Source: an uncultured Gemmataceae bacterium (lineage in GTDB: Bacteria > Planctomycetota > Planctomycetia > Gemmatales > Gemmataceae). From it: a DNA stretch of 64,000 nucleotides. A model generated the notes under the pieces. That model was not told the DNA's origin and made no database searches. It saw only the letters and a program-made list of their open reading frames with translations. Positions 1-8,696 of this stretch are shown piece after piece. The stretch spans positions 1 through 64,000 of the forward strand of contig CALDUY010000005.1 in the NCBI GenBank assembly GCA_937923405.1, given 5' to 3'. A program made the position numbers and the translations under genes. Position 1 is the first letter of the stretch; every line of letters starts with the position of its first letter.

Positions 1-470
1 GTCTGTCCCGATGGCCCCTTCAATGTCAACTTCGTCGGTGTGAACGTCGACACCAACATCGGACGATCGAACGTCACTCGCACTCGATTCAGATTGTTCG
101 CACTACTGCCATGTGCCGACGAAGCCACGATTGTTGGTCGGTTCACAGTTGCGACGACAGCAGGAAGCGAAGCCGATCCTGTCCAGACGGCCATCTTCGT
201 CTGAGAGAGATCCGTCACTTCGGGACCGATCCTCATCGTGTAGGTGCCACTCGTTGTTTGATTGGCGAAGTTAATGTCGAAGGAGCGATCTCCTGAGCCA
301 GCCACGACCGTAACACTAGTCACAGTAATTGTGCTGCCATTCGGCCCAGTTAACACCACATCGACCGGAGTAAACGAAGATAGGACAATCGCTCGATCGA
401 AGGTGACTCGCACCCGATTGTACGAGTTGGTAGCGGAACCGCTCCAAGTAGCTGAAGTGATAGTTGGAGG
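1..470 (-). repeat. Tandem Ig-like coding repeats in the subtilase C-terminal region
   Basis: Two adjacent units encode near-identical cores, NRVRVTFDRAIVLSSFTP (about 365-425) and NRVRVTFDRPMLVSTFTP (about 40-95), separated by roughly 330 bp. Similarity is visible at DNA level in the core (gtgcgagt.ac.ttcgatcg). Both are followed by a G-P-x-G loop. The second unit continues past the left edge, so the copy number cannot be read here. Confidence 0.75.
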
Positions 471-1952
471 AGAGGTGAGAGCAGCTCCGACGTTCAGCCG
501 TCCGCCGGTAACCGTCTTTCCCGACAACGAAGACAATTTGTCCACGGTGGACACAATTCGATCAATAACAACCCTGTAACTCCACGATGGATTTTTCACC
601 ATCAACAGAGCGATGGCTCCGGTGACATGCGGAGTGGCCATTGAGGTGCCCGAACTGTAGCCGTATCCTCCTCCAAGAGTGGTGCTGAGAATGTCCACAC
701 CAGGAGCCGCCAAGGTAACTGACTTAGCTCCATAGTTGGAGAAACTAGCCAGATTGTCGGAGCGATCGGTAGCGGCTACCGCAATGATATTGTCCAATCC
801 TAGGCCAGCGGGATAAACCGGCTCTCGGTCGTTATTGCTCCCTGCGTTACCCGCCGCCGCCACAAAAATATGCTGTTTGGCCTGAGCCGCCTGCACGGCT
901 TGCAGCAGGAGTGAACTCTCACCAGTACCCGTCCAGCTGTTATTTGAGAGCTTAGAACCTTTTGCAACGGCGTAATTCAGCCCAGCAATAAAGGCACTGA
1001 CACTACCGGCCCCTGTAGAATTCATGAATTTGACCGGCATCATTTGGATGGCCCAGGCAACTCCAGTCACCCCGATACCGTTGTTGCCGATAGCCCCAAT
1101 CGTGCCCGCGACGTGGGTACCATGTCCAAAGTCATCGAACGGGTTATTGTTGTTGTCAACAAAATTCCAACCGCAGATGTCGTCGACGTATGCATCGCCG
1201 TCGTCAGAGACGCCATTGGCCCATCCGCCGCGCCCGGTATCGCGGCCCTGGCTGTCCTTGATCATTGGAGCTAGCAAATCGCCCGCATCGATAAAGCCGT
1301 TCCCATTGATGTCGGTGATTTTGCCAATGCCCTGGTTACGAGGATCATTCAGATCGTAAAAGGTGATAATACCATCCCCGTCGACATCGATCAGATTCGC
1401 ACGTCGACTGGCTGGTATCTCCCCCTGGTTGATGTAAACATTCAAATAGAGATCGGGATGGGTGTAATCGATTCCCGTGTCCATGACCGACACGACCATC
1501 CTGGTCGATCCAGTCGTAACATCCCAGGCCTTGGGTGCGCCAATATCCGCACCGACTTTGCCACCATTTTTGCCGGTGTTATTTAACCCCCATTGGTCTC
1601 CAGCACGAGCATCGTTAGAGAATTGTCCTAAATCGAGGTAATAATCTGGTTCGGCAATCAGTACCCGCTTGTCGGAACGATAGGCCGCTAGCGCGCTCTG
1701 GACCGAAGTTCCTGAGTGAAGATGAACCTTATATAGTCCGTCGAGTCCCTGCACACTGGTTCCAAGTGTAGTTCCCGGGAGAGCAACTGGCGTTTGATTG
1801 GCTTGAAAGCGAACGAGAATATGATCGGTGAGATAGCCCAGTGAGTTGCTTGGAGACGAACTCAGCACCAAGCGGTCTTCAAGCAACTCTAATGCTAGAC
1901 GAGCGAGTTTCGAGCGCTGCTGAGGAGTCGATCCCTTGTGCGTGTCTCGCAT
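1..1952 (-). CDS. Secreted S8 (subtilisin-like) serine protease with calcium-loop insert and Ig-like repeats; C-terminus cut by window edge
   Basis: The minus frame is open from an ATG at 1952 to base 1, so at least 650 residues are present and the 3' end lies outside the window. The catalytic triad of the S8 family is visible: Asp158 (MDTGIDYTHP), His277 (GHGTHVAG) and Ser437 (GTSMATPH). A fervidolysin-like propeptide segment (DHILVRF) precedes it. Near the N-terminus is LELLEDRLVLS, a motif common at the start of exported planctomycete proteins; no classical signal peptide is obvious. Between Asp and His there are two EF-hand/dockerin-type loops (DVDGDGIITFYD near residue 188 and DINGNGFIDAGD near 215). 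After the protease domain come at least two Ig-like units of about 110 residues. The start is supported by an upstream GAGAGGAAG. Likely an extracellular or cell-surface protease; substrate unknown. Confidence 0.9.
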   Translation of the reverse strand, partial: MRDTHKGSTPQQRSKLARLALELLEDRLVLSSSPSNSLGYLTDHILVRFQANQTPVALPGTTLGTSVQGLDGLYKVHLHSGTSVQSALAAYRSDKRVLIAEPDYYLDLGQFSNDARAGDQWGLNNTGKNGGKVGADIGAPKAWDVTTGSTRMVVSVMDTGIDYTHPDLYLNVYINQGEIPASRRANLIDVDGDGIITFYDLNDPRNQGIGKITDINGNGFIDAGDLLAPMIKDSQGRDTGRGGWANGVSDDGDAYVDDICGWNFVDNNNNPFDDFGHGTHVAGTIGAIGNNGIGVTGVAWAIQMMPVKFMNSTGAGSVSAFIAGLNYAVAKGSKLSNNSWTGTGESSLLLQAVQAAQAKQHIFVAAAGNAGSNNDREPVYPAGLGLDNIIAVAATDRSDNLASFSNYGAKSVTLAAPGVDILSTTLGGGYGYSSGTSMATPHVTGAIALLMVKNPSWSYRVVIDRIVSTVDKLSSLSGKTVTGGRLNVGAALTSPPTITSATWSGSATNSYNRVRVTFDRAIVLSSFTPVDVVLTGPNGSTITVTSVTVVAGSGDRSFDINFANQTTSGTYTMRIGPEVTDLSQTKMAVWTGSASLPAVVATVNRPTIVASSAHGSSANNLNRVRVTFDRPMLVSTFTPTKLTLKGPSGQ

Positions 1953-2271
1953 GGATGCTTCCTCTCGGATGTTGGCGGATGAAATCTAACCCCCCCCATG
2001 AGCTGGGAGGACCGTCAGTACTTCCGAGGGCGGATCTCATCGACCAGTTCAGGCCGAAGTGCCAAATCAGCTATCTTGCTGATCCAGAACCGAGTAACCA
2101 GTTTTTCGTTGCTCCCTGTCATCTGGGGCGCATAAATGCAGGCAGCCAAAAAACATGGATACGCTCCAACCTATCGGCAAAAGTGCATGCGAGAATTGAA
2201 TCTCTGAACCAGGTTTTTCACAAAATTATTGACTTCGACTGTGAGATAGGAAGCCTTGGGAAACCGCGGAA
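1953..2271. other. Intergenic region between the subtilase and nadE
   Basis: This 319-bp stretch lies upstream of the subtilase and downstream of nadE, both on the minus strand. I see a C-run (ccccccccatg near 1990) and a Shine-Dalgarno-like GAGAGGAAG just before the subtilase start, but no convincing promoter, terminator or RNA gene. A 144-codon plus-strand frame (1841-2275) overlaps the protease coding region, has no family resemblance and is judged spurious. Confidence 0.5.
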
Positions 2272-4287
2272 TTAGCTTGGGTTCACCTCCTTTGCCCAGG
2301 CTAACCATGCTGCCGCTGTCGCATCGGAGGGCATCCGCCAGTCCCCGCGGGGCGAGAGGCTAATCGAACCCACTTTCGGACCATCGGGAAGACAAGACCG
2401 CTTGAACTGACTCATAAAAAATCGTCGCAAGAACACTTGAAGCCACCGCCGTAACTCCTCGAAACTGTACGAGCGAGAAAAGGTAGCCTGAGTGCTCAGG
2501 AAAAGAATCTTCTCCGGTGAAGCGCCGAATCGAAGAAAATGATACAGATAAAAATCATGCAGTTCGTAGGGACCAATACTACTCTCAGTTGATTGGGTAA
2601 TCTGGCCTTGGACATCGGTGGGTAATAACTCTGGTGAAATGATGGTGTCCACGATGTCGAGCAAAGTGGTGCGAACCTCGCCCTCGAACTCGTGTCGAGC
2701 TACCCACTCGACCAGAAACTTGACCAGTGTCTTGGGAATACTGACGTTGGGATTGTACATGCTCATGTGATCGGCATTGTAGGTACACCAACCCAGTGCC
2801 AATTCGGAGACGTCTCCCGTGCCAACGACAAAGGCGGTGTTCATCAACAGACTCGTCCGCATCCGCGCCTGAATGTTCTCGAACACCAAATCATGACGGT
2901 TCTCCGCAGGCAATACTCGTAGTCGTTCGGTCAGTTCCTTGACGGAGAGTCCTTCGAGTGAGATCCCGAATGGCCGATGGCCCAGGGCACGCATCTCGGC
3001 CAAGCACATCGAACGAATGTCGATCTCGCGCGAGGACACCCCAAGTTGTCGCATCAGTGCCAGCGCATTCTCTCGGGTTCGATTCGTCGTGCCGAATCCT
3101 GGCATGGTCAAAGCCTGAATTCGAGGCCGGGGGATTTCCAAGAGATCAAAGGTCTTACATGTCACCAAAAGAGCTAAGGTGGAATCCAACCCGCCAGAAA
3201 TCCCGATCGCCACGGCTGGTTTGCCAATCGTCTCTAGTCGCTTGGCCAGCCCGGCCACCTGAGTGCTGAAAATCTCCTCACATCGTTCGCTCAGTTCGCT
3301 GGTGCCGCTGGGCACAAACGGATGTGCGTCGATAAATCGGCGCAGCGGCAGCGACGGTGGGGGACCGCTCGGCAACCAAGTGATCTTTCGCGATTCTCGC
3401 TGCTGGGATCGATAGAGTGCCCCATCCCCGAAGCTATTCATTCGCAGGCGATCCGTTCGCAATCGATCGATATCGATATCGGCAATCGTCAAATGGCCTG
3501 TTCGCTGAAATCGTCGCGATTCCGCGAGCAAGACGCCATTCTCTGCGATGAGACAGTGGCCACCAAACACGACATCGGTTGTGGACTCGCAAACACCACA
3601 AGAGGAGTAGACATATGCAGCTAGACAACGCCCCGATTGATTGACCACGAGTTGTCGGCGATAGTTCGCTTTACCAATCACCTCGTTGCTCGCCGATAGA
3701 TTGAGCAAAAGGGTCGCGCCAGCTTGTGCTTGAAGCGAACTGGGCGGAATCGGCGTCCAGAGATCCTCGCAGATCTCGACGCCGATTGTCAGGCCGTCGA
3801 TCCCCTCGGCGGGGAACAGCAAGTCGGTTCCGAAGGGAATCTCGTCGCCGGCAATCGTCATAAAGCGACTATGAGCGTTAGCGGCGGGCGCGAACCAACG
3901 TTGCTCATAGAACTCTTTATAGTTGGGCAAAAACGACTTCGGAATTATTCCAAGAATGCGTCCCTGATGCAGTACACATGCACAGTTGAAAAGTTGATCG
4001 TCAACCTGGATCGGCAAACCAACGACAATAACTCCACTGAACTGAGTTGTAGTTGCCTCAGCGAGCTGTTTCAGCGCCAAAAGCGAGCTGCGAAGTAGCG
4101 TAGGCTGTTGGAACAGATCAGCACAGGTGTAACCGGTTATACACAACTCCGGAAACACCAGTATACCGACGGTCTCAGCTTGCGCCTGCCGCACCTGGGC
4201 CAAAATTCGGGCGACGTTGTATTCGCAATCGGCCACGCGAAGTTCTGGACAGGCTGCTGCCACTCGAACGAAGCCGTGATGTATCAT
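2272..4287 (-). CDS. nadE: Glutamine-dependent NAD+ synthase
   Basis: This 671-residue protein makes NAD+ from nicotinic acid adenine dinucleotide, ATP and glutamine in the cytoplasm. The N-terminal half is a carbon-nitrogen hydrolase (glutaminase) domain with its Glu-Lys-Cys triad: FPELCITGY (Glu about 47), PKSFLPNY and VEICEDLW. The C-terminal half is an N-type ATP pyrophosphatase with the P-loop AIGISGGLDST and later the GTGDVSELALGWCTYNADH segment that contacts substrate. Length fits the two-domain NadE type known from Mycobacterium. It lies 37 bp downstream of a nicotinate phosphoribosyltransferase on the same strand, so the pair covers entry to and the last step of the Preiss-Handler route. 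No unusual feature. Confidence 0.96.
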   Translation of the reverse strand: MIHHGFVRVAAACPELRVADCEYNVARILAQVRQAQAETVGILVFPELCITGYTCADLFQQPTLLRSSLLALKQLAEATTTQFSGVIVVGLPIQVDDQLFNCACVLHQGRILGIIPKSFLPNYKEFYEQRWFAPAANAHSRFMTIAGDEIPFGTDLLFPAEGIDGLTIGVEICEDLWTPIPPSSLQAQAGATLLLNLSASNEVIGKANYRRQLVVNQSGRCLAAYVYSSCGVCESTTDVVFGGHCLIAENGVLLAESRRFQRTGHLTIADIDIDRLRTDRLRMNSFGDGALYRSQQRESRKITWLPSGPPPSLPLRRFIDAHPFVPSGTSELSERCEEIFSTQVAGLAKRLETIGKPAVAIGISGGLDSTLALLVTCKTFDLLEIPRPRIQALTMPGFGTTNRTRENALALMRQLGVSSREIDIRSMCLAEMRALGHRPFGISLEGLSVKELTERLRVLPAENRHDLVFENIQARMRTSLLMNTAFVVGTGDVSELALGWCTYNADHMSMYNPNVSIPKTLVKFLVEWVARHEFEGEVRTTLLDIVDTIISPELLPTDVQGQITQSTESSIGPYELHDFYLYHFLRFGASPEKILFLSTQATFSRSYSFEELRRWLQVFLRRFFMSQFKRSCLPDGPKVGSISLSPRGDWRMPSDATAAAWLAWAKEVNPS

Positions 4288-4324
4288 GGGGTATCCTCTG
4301 CTTGGAGGCCGTCTGCTTGATTCA

Positions 4325-5788
4325 CTAGCTCAAACGGGTTCGAGCCTCGGCTACTTCGCGTTGACGCATCTGTTGAAATCGTCGCATAGTCTCGGCAACC
4401 TTCGGCGACAGTTGCCAACGGCGATAGCGGCCCCAGGTTCGATCAGCGCGATCCGCTTGTTGCTCGAACGATTCGTGGTAAACGATACGTCCCTGATCGA
4501 CCAGTTTCACAAACAGCGGCTGACCATCGATGGATTCCGAGGCCTCGGCAACGATCAATACCTCGTCCTGTTCCAAGATGCGAAGATAGCCGCCGATCGA
4601 TTCTTTGCCTGGCGAGTTGGAGAACTTCACGTTGGGGCGATCCGCAGTGGCGGTGCGCTTAAACGCAGCAGCCACAGTGTCGCGATGCACCAACCGCCAC
4701 CAGTAACCTCCCGCGCCGGGGAAGAGCATCGTTGGTTCCTGGCCGACCTCGCGTCGAAAATGGTCGTAGACTTGACGGACGGTTTCGGGATTAACCTCAT
4801 CTTCGAATACGATGGTGCGGACGGAAATTCCTGCCTCGCGCATCTTGCGGAAATACAACACGCACTGCTCTGCAATATTGCCAGAATCGACTCGAATACC
4901 GACGCGGTCCGTTTCGGGATGGGCGCGAATCACGCGCAGGGCGTTCTCCAGCCCAACACTTTCCGCATCGACGAGATCGCAAAGCAGTGAAGCTGTGCCC
5001 ATACGAGTGACAAACCGATCCATCATCTCGTACTCGGCCTCGGCGAGAGTGCGATCGAACGACTGGCCAGCACACATCATTTCATGACCGATGGTGCCAA
5101 TCGATTTGAACAATTGTGGATAGAGAAACTCCGCAGTGTCATTCGAGGTGAGCTGGCCCCGACCGCCAACGTAACGGGCCAGCAACAGCACGATATTGGT
5201 CAATTCATTCGGAGCCGCTCGCAAGCCGAACTCGGCATCACGCGACGTCGCTTGTTTCATCAATCGAGCTTTGGTAGCTTGGATCACGGGAGCAAAATAG
5301 CGACACATGGCTGGTTCGAGATAAGAGATCAGGCCACCTGGTCCCTCGAAGAACAAACAGGGCACGCCGGCTAAGAAAGTCTGCCCACCTGGGAAGCCCC
5401 AGACGTCAATAGGGAGATAGATCTCTTCGTTGGTTTGACTGGCAAGCAAGGTATCCCAAACTTCACGCGGATAAGCGCGCGTGGCCGCGTGCTGCGACGA
5501 CCAAGCGCCATAAAGCTCAATATCGGATCGCAAGAGAGGGCGATGGAACCACTGGGCGAGCATGGCCTCATGACCGGCCATAATCAGTTGCCCGTCCGCG
5601 CCGGGTTCTTGAAGCGATTTCCGCATGGTGAGAGAATAGCCTGCACGAGCCAAGGCGACATCAGGCACGGCGGCCCACATAGTACGTTTGTAGGTATCGG
5701 TTGCTCCGGGCCAGCCACCTAGAAGGAAATACCGAGCAAAGAACTCTTCTCTCATTCTGGCCCGTTTCTCGTCGAAGTTGTCAGGCAC
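4325..5788 (-). CDS. pncB: Nicotinate phosphoribosyltransferase family protein
   Basis: The 487-residue product resembles nicotinate phosphoribosyltransferases, which join nicotinate to PRPP to give nicotinate mononucleotide. Family landmarks are an N-terminal segment with an early Tyr-Lys pair (GATDTYKRTMW), the loop containing the conserved His (SIGTIGHEMMC), the barrel strand with VGIRVDSGN, and the phosphate-binding stretch VKFSNSPGKESIGG. It is first in a two-gene minus-strand unit with nadE, which supports an NAD role. A nicotinamide-using (NAMPT-type) specificity cannot be excluded from sequence reading alone. The start is divergent from the photolyase, with 108 bp between the two proposed starts. 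The second residue context (MPDNFDEKRARMREEFFARY) leaves a later Met (RARM) as a less likely alternative. Confidence 0.88.
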   Translation of the reverse strand: MPDNFDEKRARMREEFFARYFLLGGWPGATDTYKRTMWAAVPDVALARAGYSLTMRKSLQEPGADGQLIMAGHEAMLAQWFHRPLLRSDIELYGAWSSQHAATRAYPREVWDTLLASQTNEEIYLPIDVWGFPGGQTFLAGVPCLFFEGPGGLISYLEPAMCRYFAPVIQATKARLMKQATSRDAEFGLRAAPNELTNIVLLLARYVGGRGQLTSNDTAEFLYPQLFKSIGTIGHEMMCAGQSFDRTLAEAEYEMMDRFVTRMGTASLLCDLVDAESVGLENALRVIRAHPETDRVGIRVDSGNIAEQCVLYFRKMREAGISVRTIVFEDEVNPETVRQVYDHFRREVGQEPTMLFPGAGGYWWRLVHRDTVAAAFKRTATADRPNVKFSNSPGKESIGGYLRILEQDEVLIVAEASESIDGQPLFVKLVDQGRIVYHESFEQQADRADRTWGRYRRWQLSPKVAETMRRFQQMRQREVAEARTRLS

Positions 5789-5896
5789 CGCGGTTCTCTC
5801 TGGGGAATGGAAACGCTTGTCCTGTCGCGCACTATAGATGTTCTATCATCTTCCGTCCAGCAGTGTGCGCTCCTTTATTCCGCGAGATTGGCTTCG

Positions 5897-7363
5897 ATGA
5901 GTTCAACAGCTACTCTGGTGTGGTTTCGCAAAGATCTTCGTCTGGCCGATCATCCTGCCCTACAAGCCGCGCTCCAAGCGGGTGGTCCAGTCATTCCCAT
6001 ATTCATCTGGTCACCTGAAGAGGAGGGCACTTGGCAACCGGCCTCGGCTTCGCGATGGTGGCTGCATCAATCGTTGAAAGCGCTTGGTGAAGAATTGGCC
6101 AAACTCGGTTCCCGGTTAATTCTTCGACGCGGCCCTACGACACAAACTTTACTGGATCTGGCTCGACAAACAGGAGCAAAGCAAATTCTATGGTGTCGTC
6201 GCTACGAACCCGCTGTCATCGACCGCGACAAACGGATCAAATCAGAGTTACGCGAACAGAAGCTTCAAGTCGAGAGCTTCAACGCCTCGTTGCTCTTTGA
6301 GCCGTGGGTGATTCAGAACAAACAGGCGAAACCTTATGGGGTGTATACCCCGTTCTGGAAGGCGTGTTGTGCCGCCGAGCCCCCCTCGCGACCGCTAGCT
6401 CGTCCGAACCATTTGCCAGCTCCCCACGACTGGCCGGACTCTCTTGCCCTGAACGAGTTGCAACTCGAACCAACGATCGACTGGGCCAAAGGCATGCGAG
6501 AGACCTGGACGCCGGGCGAACGGGAGGCCGAAGAGCGACTCCGCCGTTTTCTCGCCCAGCGACTGACCGAATATGCTGAGCTGCGTGATCGACCCGACCT
6601 GGAGGGCACCTCCGCTTTGTCGCCGCATCTGCACTTCGGCGAAATCAGTCCACGCACGATCTGGTATCGAGTTCTGGAGCATTTAGGCAAAGAGTCGGTC
6701 AACGAGCGATTGTCGCACGGAGCAGAAATCTACTTAAAAGAGTTGGTATGGAGAGAGTTTGCCTATCACTTGCTTTATCACTTCCCCAGGACCACTGATG
6801 AACCTCTTCGACCGGAGTTTGCTGCGTTCCCCTGGCAAGAAGATCGTATCGCTCTGCGAGCTTGGCAACGAGGACGAACCGGCTATCCCTTGGTCGATGC
6901 CGGCATGCGGCAACTTTGGTCGACAGGTTGGATGCACAACCGTGTTCGCATGGTGGTCGCCTCATTTTTGGTCAAGCATCTACTAATTCCTTGGCAGCAA
7001 GGCGCGCGTTGGTTTTGGGACACGCTCGTCGACGCTGACTTGGCCAGTAATACGTTAGGTTGGCAATGGACCGCTGGCTGCGGTGCCGACGCCGCTCCCT
7101 ACTTCCGCATTTTCAATCCCGTCAGCCAAGGCGAGAAGTTTGATCCGGAGGGCGAGTATGTTCGTCGCTGGGTTCCGGAGCTGTCTCGTTTGCCCGCAAC
7201 AGTGATTCATCAACCCTGGAAGGCGTCCCCAAAAGAACTCGAACAAGCCGGCCTAAGCCTAGGAGAGAACTATCCCTTGCCGATCGTCGATCACACCTTC
7301 GCCCGTAATCGAGCACTGAAAGCACTAGCAACAATCAGCAAGTCGAATGGATCCTCGCGCTGA
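5897..7363 (+). CDS. phrB: Deoxyribodipyrimidine photolyase (class I CPD photolyase)
   Basis: The 488-residue protein repairs UV-induced pyrimidine dimers using FADH- and blue light. It begins with TLVWFRKDLRLADHPAL, the N-terminal photolyase alpha/beta domain, and ends with the FAD-binding helical domain: WREFAYHLLYHFP, AWQRGRTGYPLVDAGMRQLWSTGWMHNR, and NTLGWQWTAGCGADAAPYFRIFNP. The tryptophans of the electron-transfer chain appear to be in place. The frame is open from 5807, but homology starts at MSSTATLVWFRK, so I chose the ATG at 5897. The FAD pocket sequence fits a CPD photolyase rather than a cryptochrome or (6-4) enzyme. It stands alone on the plus strand, divergent from the NAD genes. 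Confidence 0.95.
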   Translation: MSSTATLVWFRKDLRLADHPALQAALQAGGPVIPIFIWSPEEEGTWQPASASRWWLHQSLKALGEELAKLGSRLILRRGPTTQTLLDLARQTGAKQILWCRRYEPAVIDRDKRIKSELREQKLQVESFNASLLFEPWVIQNKQAKPYGVYTPFWKACCAAEPPSRPLARPNHLPAPHDWPDSLALNELQLEPTIDWAKGMRETWTPGEREAEERLRRFLAQRLTEYAELRDRPDLEGTSALSPHLHFGEISPRTIWYRVLEHLGKESVNERLSHGAEIYLKELVWREFAYHLLYHFPRTTDEPLRPEFAAFPWQEDRIALRAWQRGRTGYPLVDAGMRQLWSTGWMHNRVRMVVASFLVKHLLIPWQQGARWFWDTLVDADLASNTLGWQWTAGCGADAAPYFRIFNPVSQGEKFDPEGEYVRRWVPELSRLPATVIHQPWKASPKELEQAGLSLGENYPLPIVDHTFARNRALKALATISKSNGSSR

Positions 7364-7419
7364 CTGCATGGAACACGCTTTGGTAGAATGCTCCTCTCAA
7401 GATGAGGAGATTTTTCTTC

Positions 7420-8622
7420 ATGCTGTCCGTAGATGAAGCGCGAACGACAATTCTCACACAATGTGTACCGTTAACGGCACGCGCGGTTGCGCTTTTAGAT
7501 GCCTTAGAGCTGGTTCTGGATGAGACGATTCACAGCGATATGGACTCGCCCCCTTTCGACAAGGCGCTGATGGACGGCTACGCGGTTGGTGGTGAGATCG
7601 GGCGTGAGTTGGAGATTCTCGAAGAGATTCACGCGGGACAAACTCCGCGATTGCCACTCGGTCCTGGTCAAGCCTCTCGCATCATGACCGGCGCTCCGAT
7701 TCCCCTTGGATGCGAAGCGATCGTTCCCGTCGAACAAACTCGCTTGACGGAACAGGGCAGGGTAGAACTGCGAACCACGCCACAAATTGGAGAGAACATT
7801 CTTCGTCGTGGTCGCGAAATGAAACAGGGTGAAGTAATCCTCAACAGAGGACGTCAGATAAGGCCACAAGAGATCGGTTTGCTGGCGGCGGTTGGAAAAA
7901 CCGAAGTGGCTGTAATTCCACGACCACGCGTCAACGTGTTAGCGACGGGAGATGAACTTGTCGAAGGAACCCCCCGACCAGGACCGAGCCAGATTCGCAA
8001 CAGCAACGCTCCCATGCTGGTAGCACAAGCTCGGCGAGCTGGAGCCGAGTCCCGCTCTCTCGGCATCGCCCGCGATCGAGTCGAAGATCTGCGCGAGAAA
8101 ATCACTGAAGGAATAGCTACTTCAGAGATACTCGTACTCTCTGGCGGGGTTTCGGCGGGGAAGCTCGACTTGGTTCCCGAGGTGCTGCGCGAACTAGGCG
8201 TCACCGCACACTTTCACAAAATCGCCATGAAGCCCGGCAAACCGTTGTTCTTCGGCACGACGGTATACTCAGAATCAAAGCGATATGTTTTCGGCTTGCC
8301 TGGCAATCCTGTCAGTTCGCTGGTCTGTTTTGAACTGTTTCTGCGACCAGCGATCCGGAAACTGGCAGGACGGGTCGACCTCGATTTACCGGAAATTTCC
8401 GCACTGCTGACCCAACCGTTCGAGCATACCTCGGATCGACCGACTTATTATCCGGCTTCAGTAAACGCCACCCCGTCTGGATGGAGTGTGACTCCGGTTC
8501 CCTGGTTTGGCTCCGCAGATTTGCGAGCGTTTACTCAAGCAAACGGGTTACTGATTCTGCCAGCCGGGAAGCACCAGTTTGAGCCTGGGAGTCGGAGTCG
8601 TGTTCTCCGACTCGAGGAGTGA
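7420..8622 (+). CDS. moeA: Molybdopterin molybdenumtransferase
   Basis: The 400-residue MoeA inserts molybdate (or tungstate) into adenylylated molybdopterin, giving the active cofactor. The N-terminus MLSVDEARTTIL is typical, followed by the substrate-binding SPPFDKALMDGYAV, the TGAPIP loop, and the MogA-like domain with LATGDELVE, IRNSN, LSGGVSAGK.D and FGLPGNPVSSLVCFELF. I chose the ATG at 7420 because AGGAG lies about ten bases upstream and homology begins there; an in-frame ATG at 7402 would add MRRFFF. The gene is followed by lnt with a possible stop/start overlap. At the right end of the window lies an operon for a molybdo/tungsto-enzyme that would need such a cofactor. Confidence 0.95.
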   Translation: MLSVDEARTTILTQCVPLTARAVALLDALELVLDETIHSDMDSPPFDKALMDGYAVGGEIGRELEILEEIHAGQTPRLPLGPGQASRIMTGAPIPLGCEAIVPVEQTRLTEQGRVELRTTPQIGENILRRGREMKQGEVILNRGRQIRPQEIGLLAAVGKTEVAVIPRPRVNVLATGDELVEGTPRPGPSQIRNSNAPMLVAQARRAGAESRSLGIARDRVEDLREKITEGIATSEILVLSGGVSAGKLDLVPEVLRELGVTAHFHKIAMKPGKPLFFGTTVYSESKRYVFGLPGNPVSSLVCFELFLRPAIRKLAGRVDLDLPEISALLTQPFEHTSDRPTYYPASVNATPSGWSVTPVPWFGSADLRAFTQANGLLILPAGKHQFEPGSRSRVLRLEE

Positions 8623-8696
8623 AGCTGCATAGTGCAAGAAAGTCTAAGATGACAGGCCCTAGCGGAATTCCAACAACGAGGAAGGTTCTGTCGAGC

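Noticed and set aside
1841..2275. 144-codon plus-strand frame upstream of nadE
   Set aside because: It overlaps the start of the minus-strand subtilase, shows no family likeness and no ribosome site.
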